This document shows positions 34,787 through 47,183 of a stretch of DNA of 64,000 nucleotides, in pieces (the first letter of the stretch is position 1; each line of letters opens with the position of its first letter). Origin of the DNA: Lunularia cruciata. Taxonomy: Eukaryota; Streptophyta; Marchantiopsida; Lunulariales; Lunulariaceae. The notes below the pieces were generated by a model. The model saw nothing but the letters and a program-made list of their open reading frames with translations, made no database searches and was not told where the DNA came from. Made by a program: the position numbers and the translations under genes. The stretch spans positions 60,115,089-60,179,088 of the forward strand of contig OX419761.1 in the NCBI GenBank assembly GCA_948567375.1. Reading direction: 5' to 3'.

Positions 34787-35375
34787 TGTAATACTCTGAG
34801 GATAAGAGAACTCTTCAAGAGAGAAAACCCTAAATCTCACACTCAATCCTTTGATGCCCCAAAGGAGCACCTTCTCTTTGTTATATAGCAAAGAAGATCT
34901 CCTCAAAAGAAGCTCCACCCTTGGATCAAATGCATGGATTGGTGACCTATTAGCAAGCTACATCCATGGATTAGTTGTTTGGATGGGTGGCATGTCAGTC
35001 CTTGTCCTATCTAGTTGGTCAAATGGGTTTAACCAAAGGGAATCTTTAGGGAATCTTCTTGTAGGAAGCTCAAAATTGCATGGGCAAGGTACCATTGGAA
35101 AGTTCTCAATGAGAAAATTCATGGGGGAGAGAATGCAATCTTGTGTCCCTCGAAGGGACACGATCTCTCCATTTTCAAGGCCTAATTCATCCATTTAGGC
35201 CTCCAAAAATGGCTTTCAAGTATTTAGGCTATTTTTGGCTTCTGCTCTCTTAGTAGAAGTGCTCTTTTGGTGATACCTCTATCTGATCTACATTCTACAT
35301 CATGTGTAACATCCCTCCTGATGTCACTAAACCAAATTTCATCCCTAGATCATCTATCTAGCTATCGGTATTACA
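34787..35375 (-). mobile_element. 5' LTR of element 2
   Basis: 589 bp with exact family termini TGTAATAC...GTATTACA, followed on the right by the CAAAG target duplication. Confidence 0.93.
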
Positions 35376-35380
35376 CAAAG

Positions 35381-37118
35381 AAAGAGCTTGTGATAGGGTT
35401 TTCAAGAGTGTTGTAGTGACTATTAGTATTCAAGGAGTATATTGTGTATTTAAGAGTGTTTTATTGGTTATTATGATGCTTTTTTCACTATATTACCATA
35501 AAATTATTATAAATTTGGAGCAAATATTCATATATCTATCTCTTCTCTTTAAATCAAGGTGACATTTTATGATAAAGACCAAAGGAGTACAATTTCAGAT
35601 GGAAGTTTGGGAAGAAAGGTTGATGAAGGCTCATTTTGGTTTTGAGAGAGTTTTTTCTAGCTAATATGTTGGGATGTTGAGGAGAAAAAGTTTCAAGTGT
35701 TTCTATGAGAAGAGTAGTTTGGGACAAAAATTGAGAAGGGAAGAATGACAATGCTTTTATGAGAAGTTTGGAACCAATAGGAATGAGTTTAGAGTTCATA
35801 GACTTATTCAATCAGGTGAGTTTATATTAGCTTTAAAGAGGATAATATTTCTAGAGGAAATCTTGGGTAATCAAGAAGTGAGAAAAGAGAAAGGAAAAAC
35901 CAAAACCCCATAATTGAGAATTGAGAAAGAGAAAGGAAAGATTGAATGCAAGAGGGTAGATTTTAAAAAAGAGAGTAAGGTCAAGAGAATCATGAGATTA
36001 GAGAATGGAGGAAGGAAGGTTAGGGATCTGGGACCAAGAGAAAGAAAAACCAAGAAATTCTACTCATTCAACATTTGACTATAGGAGAAGGAGGACTATC
36101 GGAGATGTGCACCAAAAAAGTAAGAAGGAATAGGGTTTAGAAAAGAGCATTTGAAATAGGGTTTAGAAATTCCATTCCTTTGAGTTTTAAGAATTGAGTA
36201 TTGGAGGATTAGAAAAAGGTCCAATTTTGAAGAAGGAAAAAAAGATCAGTTAGATAAACCAAACCATTGCGGTTGGAGAACTCTAAAATGTTGGAGAAGG
36301 AGTCTTAAGAAGGTTTCAGTTTGAAGGCTATGAAGTCATACATTTTGGTCAAATGGCATTGGAGATATACTAGAGAGTTTTGGAAGAAGAGAATACGGAA
36401 GAAAATTTTGAAGGAGCATGGTTAGTGAAATTTCACACTTTGATAGATTATATGTCATTCATGAAATGGTGTTAGATGGACAAAACACAAATCAAAGTTT
36501 GCTATTCAAGTGATTTGCGAAAGTAAGTTGGATGCTCTTGGATTGAAAAGTGTAGTGGGTATCAAATACCCTTGTTTGGATGTGAGTATTTGACACATGA
36601 TGAATTTCATCTTTTGAATCTCAAATTGGACTTTTTGGACTTTTGAATCAGATTGAATGTGTAGACCTAATCATGCAATCAATGTTTGTTGTGTAGACTA
36701 GCCCACATGGCATGTGTAGCATGCCATGCAAAACTTGGCCTATGCAGCTCAAGCCTACATGGTTTGTATAGTCATTTTGAGGTGGAGATTTGATTTGTTT
36801 GAGCTGGTTCTTATGGGTTTTGATGTGGTAATTTTGCTTTTATGACTAGTATTAGTTTTGTAAATTCAAGTGATTGTTTGTAATAAGTTGATATATTGTT
36901 ATTTCATGTGTATATTCTAGGTACCCATCATGTATAGAGTTCAAAAATACTTGGGATAAGGATACTTGGAGAGGAAGAGTATGAGGGAGAGAGCTAGTCT
37001 TTTTAGCCTCCATGATACATGAGACATTTTTTTGCCTAAGGGGAGCATTGGGAAGAGGAAATCAATTCCATATACTTTGGTGGAGGATTGCTTCCCCATT
37101 AGAGATAGGATAGCTAGG
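35381..37118. other. Purine-rich AT-rich stretch without a recognised gene
   Basis: The plus strand from about 35860 to 36300 is strongly purine-rich (many GAGAAAGAGAAAGG-like runs). No open frame above about 85 codons and no known domain is seen. It is probably decayed repeat DNA, as it lies between LTR elements. Confidence 0.4.
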
Positions 37119-37585
37119 TGTAATCTTCCAAGGAGAGGAGACATTAAGAGAAACATAGAAACACAAAGCTTCACACTCAATACTTCGATGCCTTAAAGGA
37201 GACATGTCAGTTTTGGTCCTATTTGGTTTGTCAAACAAGCTTTGATTGGAAGGAATCTTTAAGGAATCCTCCTATAAGAATCTCAAAATTGCATGGATGA
37301 GGTATCGTTGGAAAGCTCTTGATGAGAAAAATAAGGGGGAGGAGGGAAGGCCAACCTTCTCCCCCTCGAGAAAACTTCTGCATATTTTTGAGGCCTAATT
37401 CATCCATTTAGGCTTCCAAAATTAGCTCTAAAGTTTTTAGACTATTTTGGCTCCTACTCTATTAATAGAAGACTCTTTTGGTGACACCTTTATCTGATCT
37501 ACTTAGCCATTATACCTTACATCCTTCTAGATGTTACCAAGCTAATTTTCATGTAACAATAATATGTCTAGCTATTGGTATTACA
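37119..37585 (-). mobile_element. Solo LTR of the chromovirus family (shortened)
   Basis: Begins TGTAATCTTCC and ends GGTATTACA, with related flanks CTAGG on the left and TTAGG on the right (4 of 5 match). No internal chromovirus sequence is attached, so it is a solo LTR. It lacks an inner stretch that other family LTRs have. Confidence 0.75.
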
Positions 37586-38009
37586 TTAGGAGATATTTGG
37601 AGAAGCAATGTGCATACCTAGCAATGAGGTCATTTTTTTAGATGGTATGTTTACTTCTTGGTCCAACTACGTGTCCCAAGGTGGTACATAGGAACATCAT
37701 TCTAATAATGAAGAGTAAGATGGCTAGATCTACTATGGTGTACTATGATTGGGTTGAGCTCATGTTACTTGCTATTGAACCAAGTTGGTTGTAGTGCATG
37801 AGGAACTTCACCACCCAAATGGTATGTGCTTTTATGTGGCTCATGTAGGTCAGGTTCTCACATATTTGTTCATAAAGAGAGGTTTAGTGAGTAAGGATGA
37901 GGTTGTATATGGGCCTTGCCATGGAGAGGATGATTTGAGTGTCCACAAGGGAGAAGAGGAGGTGTATGCCACGGACAATGGAAAGGACGGAGAGTAGACA
38001 CTTGATTAC

Positions 38010-38057
38010 AATGATGATGATAATGATGATGAGTGTGAGTGTGAGTGTGAGTGAGAG
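38010..38057. repeat. ATG/GAGTGT simple repeats
   Basis: A short run of ATG trinucleotides passes into GAGTGT units. It could encode Asp- or Cys/Glu-rich low-complexity peptides but no gene is supported. Confidence 0.8.
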
Positions 38058-38121
38058 TAGACCTACATAGGCCTTTTGAGTTTGTTGTTCTCTTAGACAT
38101 GTACTTATCTACTTTGTTATG

Positions 38122-38166
38122 TATATATATATATATATATATATACATACATATATGTATATATGT
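38122..38166. repeat. (TA)n microsatellite, imperfect
   Basis: About 45 bp of TA repeats broken by CATACATATATG. It forms the left target context of the MITE-like element next to it. Confidence 0.9.
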
Positions 38167-38355
38167 AGGAAATTGTTAAATATACCATACTTTTTACTAA
38201 ATACATCACAACTAGAGTGTAATATTCTTAGAAGATACCTATGCACCACTTCAAAGACCACACGACACTTTCCAAACCCTGGCAAAATAGAGCGCATGCA
38301 ATGGTGCGTGGTGTGGTGTATTTAGTAAGACGTGTGGTGGATTTAACAATTCCTT
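38167..38355. mobile_element. MITE-like element, about 190 bp, with 45-bp terminal inverted repeats
   Basis: The left end AGGAAATTGTTAAATATACC continues to TTACTAAATACATCACA. The right end, read on the minus strand, is AAGGAATTGTTAAATCCACC followed by TTACTAAATACACCACA. The arms agree at most positions over about 45 bp. The insertion lies in a TA-rich tract (GTA on the left, TTA on the right), which would suit a TWA target duplication of the Tourist/PIF type, but this is only suggestive. No coding capacity. Confidence 0.75.
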
Positions 38356-39420
38356 ATATATATAGGAGCATTTTGTGAGAAGTGTTGCTTGGCTAAAGTT
38401 ATATAAAGGTCTATCATCATCCATAAAGATCTATCTATGAGATTAGGGTCTTAACTTATGGATATACCTTTATGGATGATGGATACCCTTGTATTTGCTG
38501 TGGATGATTCTTCTTATTGTTTAAGCTTGGTTTGTTAATTAGTTCTTTATGAAGAACTTTTGACTAATTTTGTTGATATGATTGAGTGTTTTTGTACATG
38601 TACATTTCACTATTCTCATAGTTACACTTAGCATGTAGTTGATGATATTAGAGCCCATATTCCTTATGGAGTGAAAAAGTTACATGATGATCCATTTCAT
38701 ATAAATAGACTGTCAATTTGAGTTAGAAACACTCCCTACATTGAGCTTGGTATACTTTGAGATGACCACACTTTCTTTCGAAGAGGTGGAGATGGAGTTA
38801 AGGAGAGTAGACTAGCAAAGTAGGAGTTGATAGTGAGGACTCCCAAGAGGAGATTAGTTGAGCATGAGAGTAGACTAGTTGAGAAGGAGAGACAAGCAGT
38901 TCCATCTAGAGGAATATATTTTGTTTGAGAAGGAGAGTGGACTAGAAGAGCAAGAGATGCAACATTGGGTAGAGGAGAGTAGTTAAGGTGAGTGGTTAGC
39001 AAAGTTAGTTAAGTTTATTAGGTAGAAAGAGTTAGAGGAGATAGCACAAGTTGATTGATTTTCCAAGTTGAATACCTGTATTACTATTAGGGTTGAGAGA
39101 TTGGATGATTTTGATGGACTTATTAGAGATAGAGAGTTGAGTAATATAGGATTCAAGAGATCAAGGTTGAAAGAGTTTACCTTTATGATAAAGACTTTGG
39201 AGAGGATACAAAGGGCTTTGCATGAGGTGAGGACTCAACTAGAGCATCTCAAGGATGCATATGAGGAGGCTTGTGAGGAGGCTAGAGAGTAGCTCAAGGC
39301 CAAGAAGTTATAATATCCTTTGAAGTTTCTACCTATTAAAACGGAGACAAACTGATGGGATTTGGATCTTACCCTGAATGGGTTGGATCTCACCTTTGTA
39401 AGGGCTACATAGACTTTGCC

Positions 39421-39510
39421 TAGTAGGCATCACCATATTGAGACTTAAGCTACATCATGTGAGACTAGTGGGCATCACCCTAGTGAGACTAGAGCTACAT
39501 CAAGAGGGAC
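39421..39510 (+). repeat. 45-bp direct repeat, two units
   Basis: Units 39421-39465 and 39466-39510 share TAGTxGGCATCACC and GAGCTACATCA-like blocks with several differences. The length is a multiple of three. Confidence 0.8.
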
Positions 39511-39831
39511 TTCTTTGGTTGGGTAAGCTAGTCAGACTTTGTTGACTCTCATCACTGGCCCAAGAGAGGAGCTTTATTTTTGTGTAAGGGAGGACATTGT
39601 GGCTTAGAGACCTCACTTTTTGGATAATCTTGCACCTCCACAAGGCTTCATAGGTACTACAAAGGAGATGTTGTCGCCTCAAGAGAGGAAGATATCTCTT
39701 AAGGATGAGTTTTTTAGACTCACTTGCTAAGAGAGAGGATGAGCTTATATAGAGTGTTCATAACCCACATCATTTTCTACATTGATTTGAGGAGGAGGAT
39801 TCTAGTATTGGATGTAAGTTGTTTGGCTAAC

Positions 39832-39927
39832 ATGAGAGTTACTAATAGTCTTGGGTTCTTGGATTGGTGTACAACAACCATGAGAGTTACTAGTAGTCTT
39901 GGGTTCTTGGATTGGTGTGCGGCAACC
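39832..39927 (+). repeat. 48-bp direct repeat, two units
   Basis: Units 39832-39879 and 39880-39927 begin ATGAGAGTTACTA and differ at only a few sites. They encode 16-residue repeats (MRVTNSLGFLDWCTTT and a near copy). Confidence 0.9.
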
Positions 39928-40746
39928 ATGAAGAGAGGATGGAAGTATTATAGAGCTAGTAGTACTTTGTGGTATATCTCTTAGTGTTGCATTAGTGAGT
40001 TTATGGAGTATTATGTCAAACACTTTGGGGTTATCATTTGGACTAATGGTCAAAAGAAGGAGGCAAAGGTACTATTGAGTTCTATGTGGGATCAAACTCT
40101 TCTACCAATTGGAGTAAAAACTAGATTGGGTCTCATGGCATGCTTGGCTAAGACAAATGAGTATGTTGATGAGTATAAAGGTTTCATGGTTAGACCTTAT
40201 ATTACATTTATATCATTAGGTTTATATTTTAGAGATTTTTTTGCTTGGATAGTGATGCTCTACCTTATTGTAGAAACCATCCATATGGTGCTATACATCC
40301 TCCTAGACTTCTCCTTTTGATACACTTATTACTTCATGTCCCTCACTATTAGGGCTCCTTGTAGCTCCCCTAAATAGATATAGAGCATCCACACATCTAC
40401 CTATTAGTTGAATAGATAAGGACTGGACCTCAAGTAGATTTAGGGATTATAGCTTTGGCCCTTTTGAGCTTTTAGGACAATGCTTTCATGCGGACACTAT
40501 ACATTCTCATGAGAGGAGGTAGATGTCGTGTTATAGTCCTTTCTTTACTTGCATTATCCTATTGTAATACTCCAAGGACAAGAGAAGAGAAAAAACACAA
40601 ATTGTACACTCAAACAATCGATGCCCCAAGGGAGCACCTTCTCTTTATTATATAAACAAAGAGGATCTCCTCCAAGGAAGCTCCACCATAGGATTAGGGA
40701 CACATATAGGTGACATGTCAGCAAGCTCCACCCTTGGATTACTTAC

Positions 40747-41484
40747 TGTAATACTCCGAGGACAAGAGAAGAGGGAAAACACAGATTGTAAACTCAAACA
40801 TTCGATGCCCCAAGGGAGCACCTTCTCTTTATTATATAGACAAAGAGGATCTACTCCAAGGAAGCTCCACCATAGGATTAGGGACATAGATAGGTGACAT
40901 GTCAGCAAGCTCCACCCTTGGATTACTTACTTGGATGGGTGACCTGTCTGGTCTAGGTCCTATCTGGTTGGTCAAACAAGCTTTGACCGGAGGGAATCTT
41001 TTAGGGAATCTTCCTGTAGGAATCTCAGAATCACATGAGTAAGGTACCGTTGGAAAGCTCTCGACGAGACAAACCAGGGGGGAGGAAAGGCCAGCCTTTC
41101 CTCTGTTGGGGGGAAATTTGCACATTTTCAAGGCCTAATTCATCCGTTTAGGCCTCCGAAATTGCCTTCAAAGATTTCAGGCATATTTCGGTTCCTACTC
41201 TATAAGTAGAAGTCCCCTTTTGGTGATACCTCTTTCTGATCTGTTTAGTCCATCATGTGTAACATCCTTCCAGATGTTACCAAACCAATTCTCACCTTTA
41301 AATCATATGTCTAGCTATTGGTTCTAAGGTTCTCAAGTTTATTTCGGTTTCTGCACTATTAGTAGAAGTACTCTTTTGGTGATACTTCTATCTGATCTAT
41401 TTTGACCATCATGTATAACATCATTCTAGATATTACCAAACCAAATTTCACATCTAGATCATATGGCTAACCCTTGGTATTACA
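40747..41484 (-). mobile_element. Solo LTR nested in the 3' LTR of element 3
   Basis: 738-bp LTR of the same family, termini TGTAATAC...GTATTACA, with perfect 5-bp duplications CTTAC at 40742-40746 and 41485-41489. It went into an LTR of its own family and later lost its internal part by LTR-LTR recombination. Confidence 0.95.
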
Positions 41485-42129
41485 CTTACTTGGATGGGTG
41501 ACATGTCTGGTCTAGGTCCTATCTGGTTGGTCAAACAAGCTTTGATTGAAGGGAATCTTTTAGGGATCTTCATGTAGGAATCTCAGAATCACGTGAGTAA
41601 GGTACCGTTGGAAAGCTCTCGATGAGACAAAGCAAGGGGGAGGGAAGGCCAGCTTTTCCTCAATTGAGGAGGGGGGGAATCTGCACATTTTTTAGGCCTA
41701 ATTCATCTATTTAGGCCTCCAAAATTGCCTTCAAAGATTTCAGGCATATTTTGGTTCCTACTCTATTAGTAGAAGTCCCCTTTTGGTGATACCTCTTTCT
41801 GATCTGTTTAGTCCATCATGTGTAACATCCTTCAAGATGTTACAAAACCAATTCTCACCTTTAAATCATATGTCTAGCTATTGGTTCTAAGGTTCTCAAG
41901 TCTATTTTGGTTTCTGCCCTATTAGTAGAAGTACTCTTTTGGTGATACTTCTATCTTATCTATTTTGACCATCATGTATAACATCATTCTAGATGTTACC
42001 AAACCAAATTTCACATCTAGATCATATAGCTAGCTCTTGGTATTATAGACCTCCCTCCTTTTAAGACGCAACGTCCTTGTTGTGCAATTGTTGCTCAAAT
42101 GCTTGCACCAATACCGGTGCATGTGCCAA

Positions 42130-42255
42130 ATTGGCAGCGGGCTACGAGGTTGCTTCATAGAGGGGGTAACCTTTCCATTGTACTAGATAGTCCACCCGCG
42201 GGTGGCGAGTACCACGCATGCATTTTTGGAGAATCCGCTCCACTTCATATTCCTC
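42130..42255 (-). pseudogene. Chromodomain of element 3
   Basis: The minus strand encodes EYEVERILQKCMRGTRHP followed by VDYLVQWKGYPLYEAT, a clear chromodomain with the aromatic and WKGY positions. It follows the integrase C-terminal block (MKIHPMFHVSLLRRYALR), the standard chromovirus arrangement. Element fossil. Confidence 0.9.
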
Positions 42256-42259
42256 TATG

Positions 42260-43340
42260 CCATCAATGAGTGTCGGACAAGGTTGAATGTCTGGTGTGGA
42301 ATGACCCTTGCCTGATCGGAGAGCATATCTGCGTAGTAGGGAGACATGGAACATTGGATGGATCTTCATGTGTGGTGGTAGCTCAAGGTGATAGGCCACA
42401 TCGCCGATGCGACGAAGAATCAAGAAAGGCCCAATAAAATGAGGTCTGAGCTTATGAGGTCCAACTAATGTGAGGTTGGTTGTCGATAGCCACACTTGAT
42501 CCACAACATTGAACTCCATGTGCCGACAATGTGCATCAGCATACTGCTTCTATCAATTTTATGCAATCTGTAATTTGTGCTTGGCACTCTCCACACCTTG
42601 TTGGATTCTAGAAACAAATGTGTTGACTACATCAACCTTGGTAACTATTGGATGGATCTTCATCAAGCTAGAAGGTGTGAAGGGATGCTCACCATACATG
42701 AGGAAGAATGGAGTGACCTGGGTGGATGCATTCACTGAATTGTTGTAAGCAAATTCCACCAACGGGAGTAGGGTGTCCCACCTCTCTTGCTCTTCTAAAG
42801 TGAAGCCGCGTAACATGTCTTCAATCGTGCGATTAGCCCGCTCTATTTGGCCATCTGTTTGTGGGTGGTAAGCTATGGACATGGCCAACTTGGTTTTGAA
42901 GAAACCAAAGAGTGTTTGCCAAAACAAACTGGTGAATTGGGTGCCTTTATCGGTGATGAGTACTCTAGACAAGCCATGGTGAACAAAGACTGCATCTAAG
43001 TATAATTGAGCTAGTTGTGGAGCGGTCACCTCCTTGGTAGTAGGGCGTACATGAATCATTTTGCTGAGCCGGTCCACAAAGACCACAATGGAGTCAAACC
43101 TTGAGGTGGTCTTGGGTAATTCACAGACGAGATCCATACTCACTTGTTCCCAACGTTGGGTTGGAGTGGGGAGAGGTTGAAGGAGCCATGCAGGAGCTTG
43201 ATTAGAAGCTTTGTTCTGTTGACAAAGTAGGCAGCTACGCACATAGTCCATCACGTCATTGCTCATCTTGGGCCAATAGTAATGGCACTTAACTGCATCC
43301 AAGGTCTTGTCCACTCCGACATGAGCTGCAATGGCCCCAT
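42260..43340 (-). pseudogene. Integrase of element 3
   Basis: Blocks seen on the minus strand: zinc-binding remainder (VRSCLLCQQNKASNQAP), core start QVSMDLVCELPKTTSRFDSI, TDKGTQFTSLFWQTLFGFFK, YHPQTDGQIERANRTIEDML, and the C-terminal FNVVDQVWLSTTNLTLVGPH. It is the best preserved integrase of the chromovirus family here. Element fossil. Confidence 0.9.
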
Positions 43341-43449
43341 CATGACATTCCGCTAGAATGGTGGTGCGTAATTCTAGGACATTTGGGATCCATAATCTGC
43401 CATCCCAAAAGGTGAGTCCTTGGGTGCTGGTGACACCTTTGGATGATTG

Positions 43450-44810
43450 TGCTTCTACAATCTATGGATCAGTTTTTGTAACAGCCAAAATCTCTTGCCA
43501 GAATTTAGGGTTAATCTTAACCTCTGCCACCAAGTTGCTGGCCATTGGCATGCGGGTGAATGCATTTGCAAGTTGCTTCTTACCTTCCACGTAGGTGATT
43601 GTCATGTTGAAGCGTTGTCGCCACTCTGCCCACCGAATTTGGCGACGAGATAGATCCTTCTATGTCTCGAGGTAGACTAGAGGTTTGTGGTCTGTCTCTA
43701 CTACAAATGCCTTCTCGGCCAGATAGTGCTTCCAATGCTTGGTTGCTAGAATGATGGCCAACTCTTCTCATTTTGTGGTGTGGTAGTTGCGCTCTATTGG
43801 GAATAACTTTTGAGAGAAATATGCAATTGGGTGCCATCTATCATGCCACTCTTGTTGTAGGACTGCTCCTATTGCTATGCTTGATGCATCTATAGCCAAC
43901 TTGATTGGATGTTTTGGGTCATACCACTTCAAGATTGGTGCATGTAGCAAGGCGGCCTTCAATTCTTGAAAGGCCAACTCTTATGCAGTTCCCCATGTCC
44001 ACTTCTTCCCCTTGCCAAGTAGTGCCGTTAAAGGCTATGCAACCTTGGAGAAGTCCTCGACAAATCTATGATAGAATCTCGTCAACCCCAAGAAGCTCTT
44101 AAGTTGAGTCTGATCTTCTGGGGCACTCCATTTTTGAATGACCTCTATTTTATCTATCAATACTTGAATGCCCTCTGCACTTACTCTATGCCCCAAGTAG
44201 TCTACTTTAGAGTTGCCAAACTCACACTTTGAGATTTTGGCGTACAACTGATTCTGTCTTAGAATCTGGAGGACCTTTTGTAGATGTTGTTTGTGTTCTG
44301 TCATCGTGCTACTGTATACTAAGATATCATCCAAGAAGACGATAACCGACTTATCCAAGTATGGACAAAATATGTCATTCATTAGACTCATGAAAGTGAC
44401 AGGTGGTAGGTGCATTGGTGAGGCCAAAAGGCATCACAAGATACTCAAAGTGGCCATACCTGGTTTGAAAGGCAGTTTTGTGCACATCCTCCTCTACAAT
44501 TTGGATTTGATTGTAACCGCTCCGCAAGTCTAGTTTGGTGAAGTATCTCGCTCCATGGAGTTGATGAAACAGGTCATCCATGCAAGGTAAGGGGTATTTG
44601 TTCTTCACTGTTTGCTGATTGAGACCCCGATAGTCAATGCACATGCGCATTGTACCATCCTTCTTCTTCACAAACAAGATAGGGGCCCCATATGGTGATA
44701 TGCTAGGTTGGATGAACCCTTTCTGCAACATCTCCTCAATTTGAGTCTTACACTCCTCCAACTCATGAGGTGATAGGCGATATGGGGCCTTACAAGGAGG
44801 CATCTTCCCC
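43450..44810 (-). pseudogene. Reverse transcriptase and RNase H of element 3
   Basis: RT blocks: [69 protein letters not shown] and [13 protein letters not shown] with the catalytic DD. RNase H: IKLAIDASSIAIGAVLQQEW and FPIERNYHTTK. The order and spacing are those of Ty3/gypsy pol. Element fossil, broken. Confidence 0.9.
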
Positions 44811-45154
44811 GGAAGTGTCTCAATTTTGTGATCTACTCACCTTTTTGGTGGTAATCTTGAGGGTAGATCATCGGGAAAGACATCTTGAAACTCATCCACC
44901 ACATCTTTCAATTTCTCAAGAATTTGTATATCAAGTTGTGCACTCTGGACTTCTCTTATTAGACCCATAAAACATCTATCAGTCTTATAGACAATTGCCG
45001 TCCCTACGACATATAGAGGCAATTTTTGCTTGTGTGATTTTTCTTTAACCCCAATGATTGACCATTGGTGGGTTCTCACTACTTTCTTCCTCCAATCCAC
45101 CATAGGGTTGTACTGATCCATCCATGGCATGCCTAAAATTGCATCATAACGAGC

Positions 45155-46600
45155 TAACTATATCACTCGCCACTCAATTGCTTCTTGATATTCTCCTATA
45201 GAGAGGGTTACCCGTCTAGGTAATGATTTAATCCTCTCTGTTTGCCCATTTGGTAGCTCTACTTCTTCACTTCCATCTCTCTCTAGATCCATTCCCAATC
45301 TTATTGCAACAGTGCGAGACAAGAAATTCTCTATTGCTCCCGGATCTATTAATACTCTCACTTGATTACCTTCTAGGATTCCATTCACGACAATCAATTG
45401 TGAGGTTGCCTTTTGGGATCTTTGTGCATTATTCTTCTTCCTTCCCTCGCTTCTCTACTTCCTTATTGAGCCAGTAAGGCCGCAAGGTACATTTACTGGC
45501 AATCTTTGTTTTCCAAAGTGATTTCCACCTCCTCCTCTTCAATGTGCCTCTCCATGTTGTTCAAAGATCGCCTGAATGAAGGCCGAGGGCCTCTAGGGAA
45601 ACGAGTGCAACAATTGGTAGATATGTGCCCAATACGGCTACAATTGTAACAACGGCGTTGTTCTTCTTGAGTCCCTTCTCCTTGTGGGACTCCATCTCTT
45701 CGTTCTTCTACCCGTCCCCACTCCCCTTGAAGCGGTCATGCTCCTTGATCCCAAAATCGAAGGTTGCCCAATTCCATCGGTACTAGTCCACCCATGTGTG
45801 GTATTTCTGCCCAATAATGTTGAGGTTGAGCTACTCCTTCACCTCCACCTAATGCTCTTTCTATTCTCTGCGCACAAGCAATGGCTTCAATTACCGTGTG
45901 AGGATTTTGCACCATGACTTCTTGGCAAATCCGCTCTTTCAACCCTCATTTGAAATTGTCGAGAGCCTTTGTTGAGCTCATGTTGGTAATTTTAACTTGT
46001 AGATCCAAAAATACCTCCACATACTCTTGTATGCTATTCTTCTATCCCAATCCCTATAGTCGGGTTCGAGCCATTTGCACAGAATCCACCAATTAGAAAT
46101 TCTTTAGCAGTCCTTCTTGCATTGCTGTCCATGTGACCTCCCTTCTCTTTGCAAGCATGGATTGTTCCCAAGCATCATACTATGTGAGGGCTTTATTGGT
46201 CAAGTACCCACATGCAAACATGCCTGCAGCATGCTCTGTGATATCTGTTGAGAACAATCAGAAATATTGATTCATTCTCAAGATCCAATTTTCCACTACT
46301 CCCATCAAACGTTGCCCCTTGTAAGGTTCAATGTTGCAAGTCTTCTTCATCCGGAGTAGCAATGTGGCTTCATCGTTGAAAGGGTTCGTAGGCACAGGTG
46401 CCTCTCCAAGTACTTCAGTTGCAGGTACTGGGTTTTGAGACGGCTCTTCTTCTTGCATGGCTTGATCGTTCCTGAGGATCTGAACTTGGCTTTGTAATAT
46501 CTCCATGGTCATCTTAATCTCTCGAAATTCATTCAACATCCCTTGCATTCCTTGCACCAACTCTTGCAATTGCGGATCCATAGTTCCTGCAACACTCAAT
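45155..46600 (-). pseudogene. Gag, zinc knuckle and protease of element 3
   Basis: Gag starts with MDPQLQELVQGMQGMLNEFR (coiled coil) near 46585 and includes CAQRIERALGGGEGVAQPQH. A CCHC knuckle, CYNCSRIGHISTNC, lies at about 45608-45650. Protease follows with VRVLIDPGAIENFLSRTVAI near 45360. Element fossil, broken. Confidence 0.85.
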
Positions 46601-47183
46601 TGCTAATGTCTACTTCAACACAGAGTCAATATAATCACTCTAGAAGGCGCACGAACTATCAGAATTACCATTGGGACCTTAGAAGCTATCACTTGTTGAT
46701 AATACTCTTCACCAAAATTCCTAACCACAAAATCTCTAAACATCACTTTCGGCCTCACTGCATAACGGATTTTTACTTGAGTGTTGAAAGGGAGAGGATT
46801 TGGGACATTCATATCCATATTATCATATAGAATGTAGATTGTCAAATCCCACTCTCTGTCTTATATCACCATAGGTAGAATCACCGGGTTTGGTGAGTTC
46901 ATCACTCTGTCCATGAATTCTGCACCAAAGTGATAAACTAGCGATATCCTCATCTGCTCATGCTGGATGTACATAACCTTGATGTGGAATGGGTTTGAGA
47001 ATGGAAAGCTAGGTGCGGAAAATTGGCCTCCCGGCGCATCCATCCCATCCGTTGTCTAAAGTCCTTCCTAAGTCTAGCAACTACTCTATGTTCTCCACCT
47101 CAAATTACTCAGTCTTAGTAGTTCGTGCTATTCCAAGAGGGGTGATCCACTCTCTTGGACTAAAACACTCTCTTTGATACCAT

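Larger units (their letters stand above)
29037..35375 (-). mobile_element. Complete-length chromovirus, element 2
   Basis: A Ty3/gypsy chromovirus with both LTRs (29037-29622 and 34787-35375) and a perfect 5-bp target duplication CAAAG at 29032-29036 and 35376-35380. The minus strand after the 5' LTR reads TGGTATCAAAGTGAG (tRNA-iMet primer site), and before the 3' LTR a purine tract AAAAGGAGGGAGG. Domain order on the minus strand is gag, protease, RT, RNase H, integrase, chromodomain. The LTRs are only about 90% identical by eye, so this is an old insertion. It is broken many times over. Confidence 0.95.
38730..40330 (+). pseudogene. Decayed coding sequence with coiled-coil and tandem duplications
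   Basis: Plus-strand frames give an alpha-helical stretch (RSRLKEFTFMIKTLERIQRA, 39068-39292) and a later globular piece (MEYYVKHFGVIIWTNGQKKE, 40003-40320). Between them lie tandem duplications of 45 and 48 bp, both multiples of three. I do not recognise the protein. Numerous stops show it is not a working gene. An old retroelement or an MULE-like host-gene fragment are both possible. Confidence 0.35.

Noticed and set aside
36100-36180. TTTAGGG-like telomere motifs (TAGGGTTTAG)
   Set aside because: Only two isolated occurrences, not a tandem array.
38010-38166. Short tandem repeats as a CRISPR-like array
   Set aside because: Units are 2-6 bp simple repeats with no spacers, and the organism is a eukaryote.
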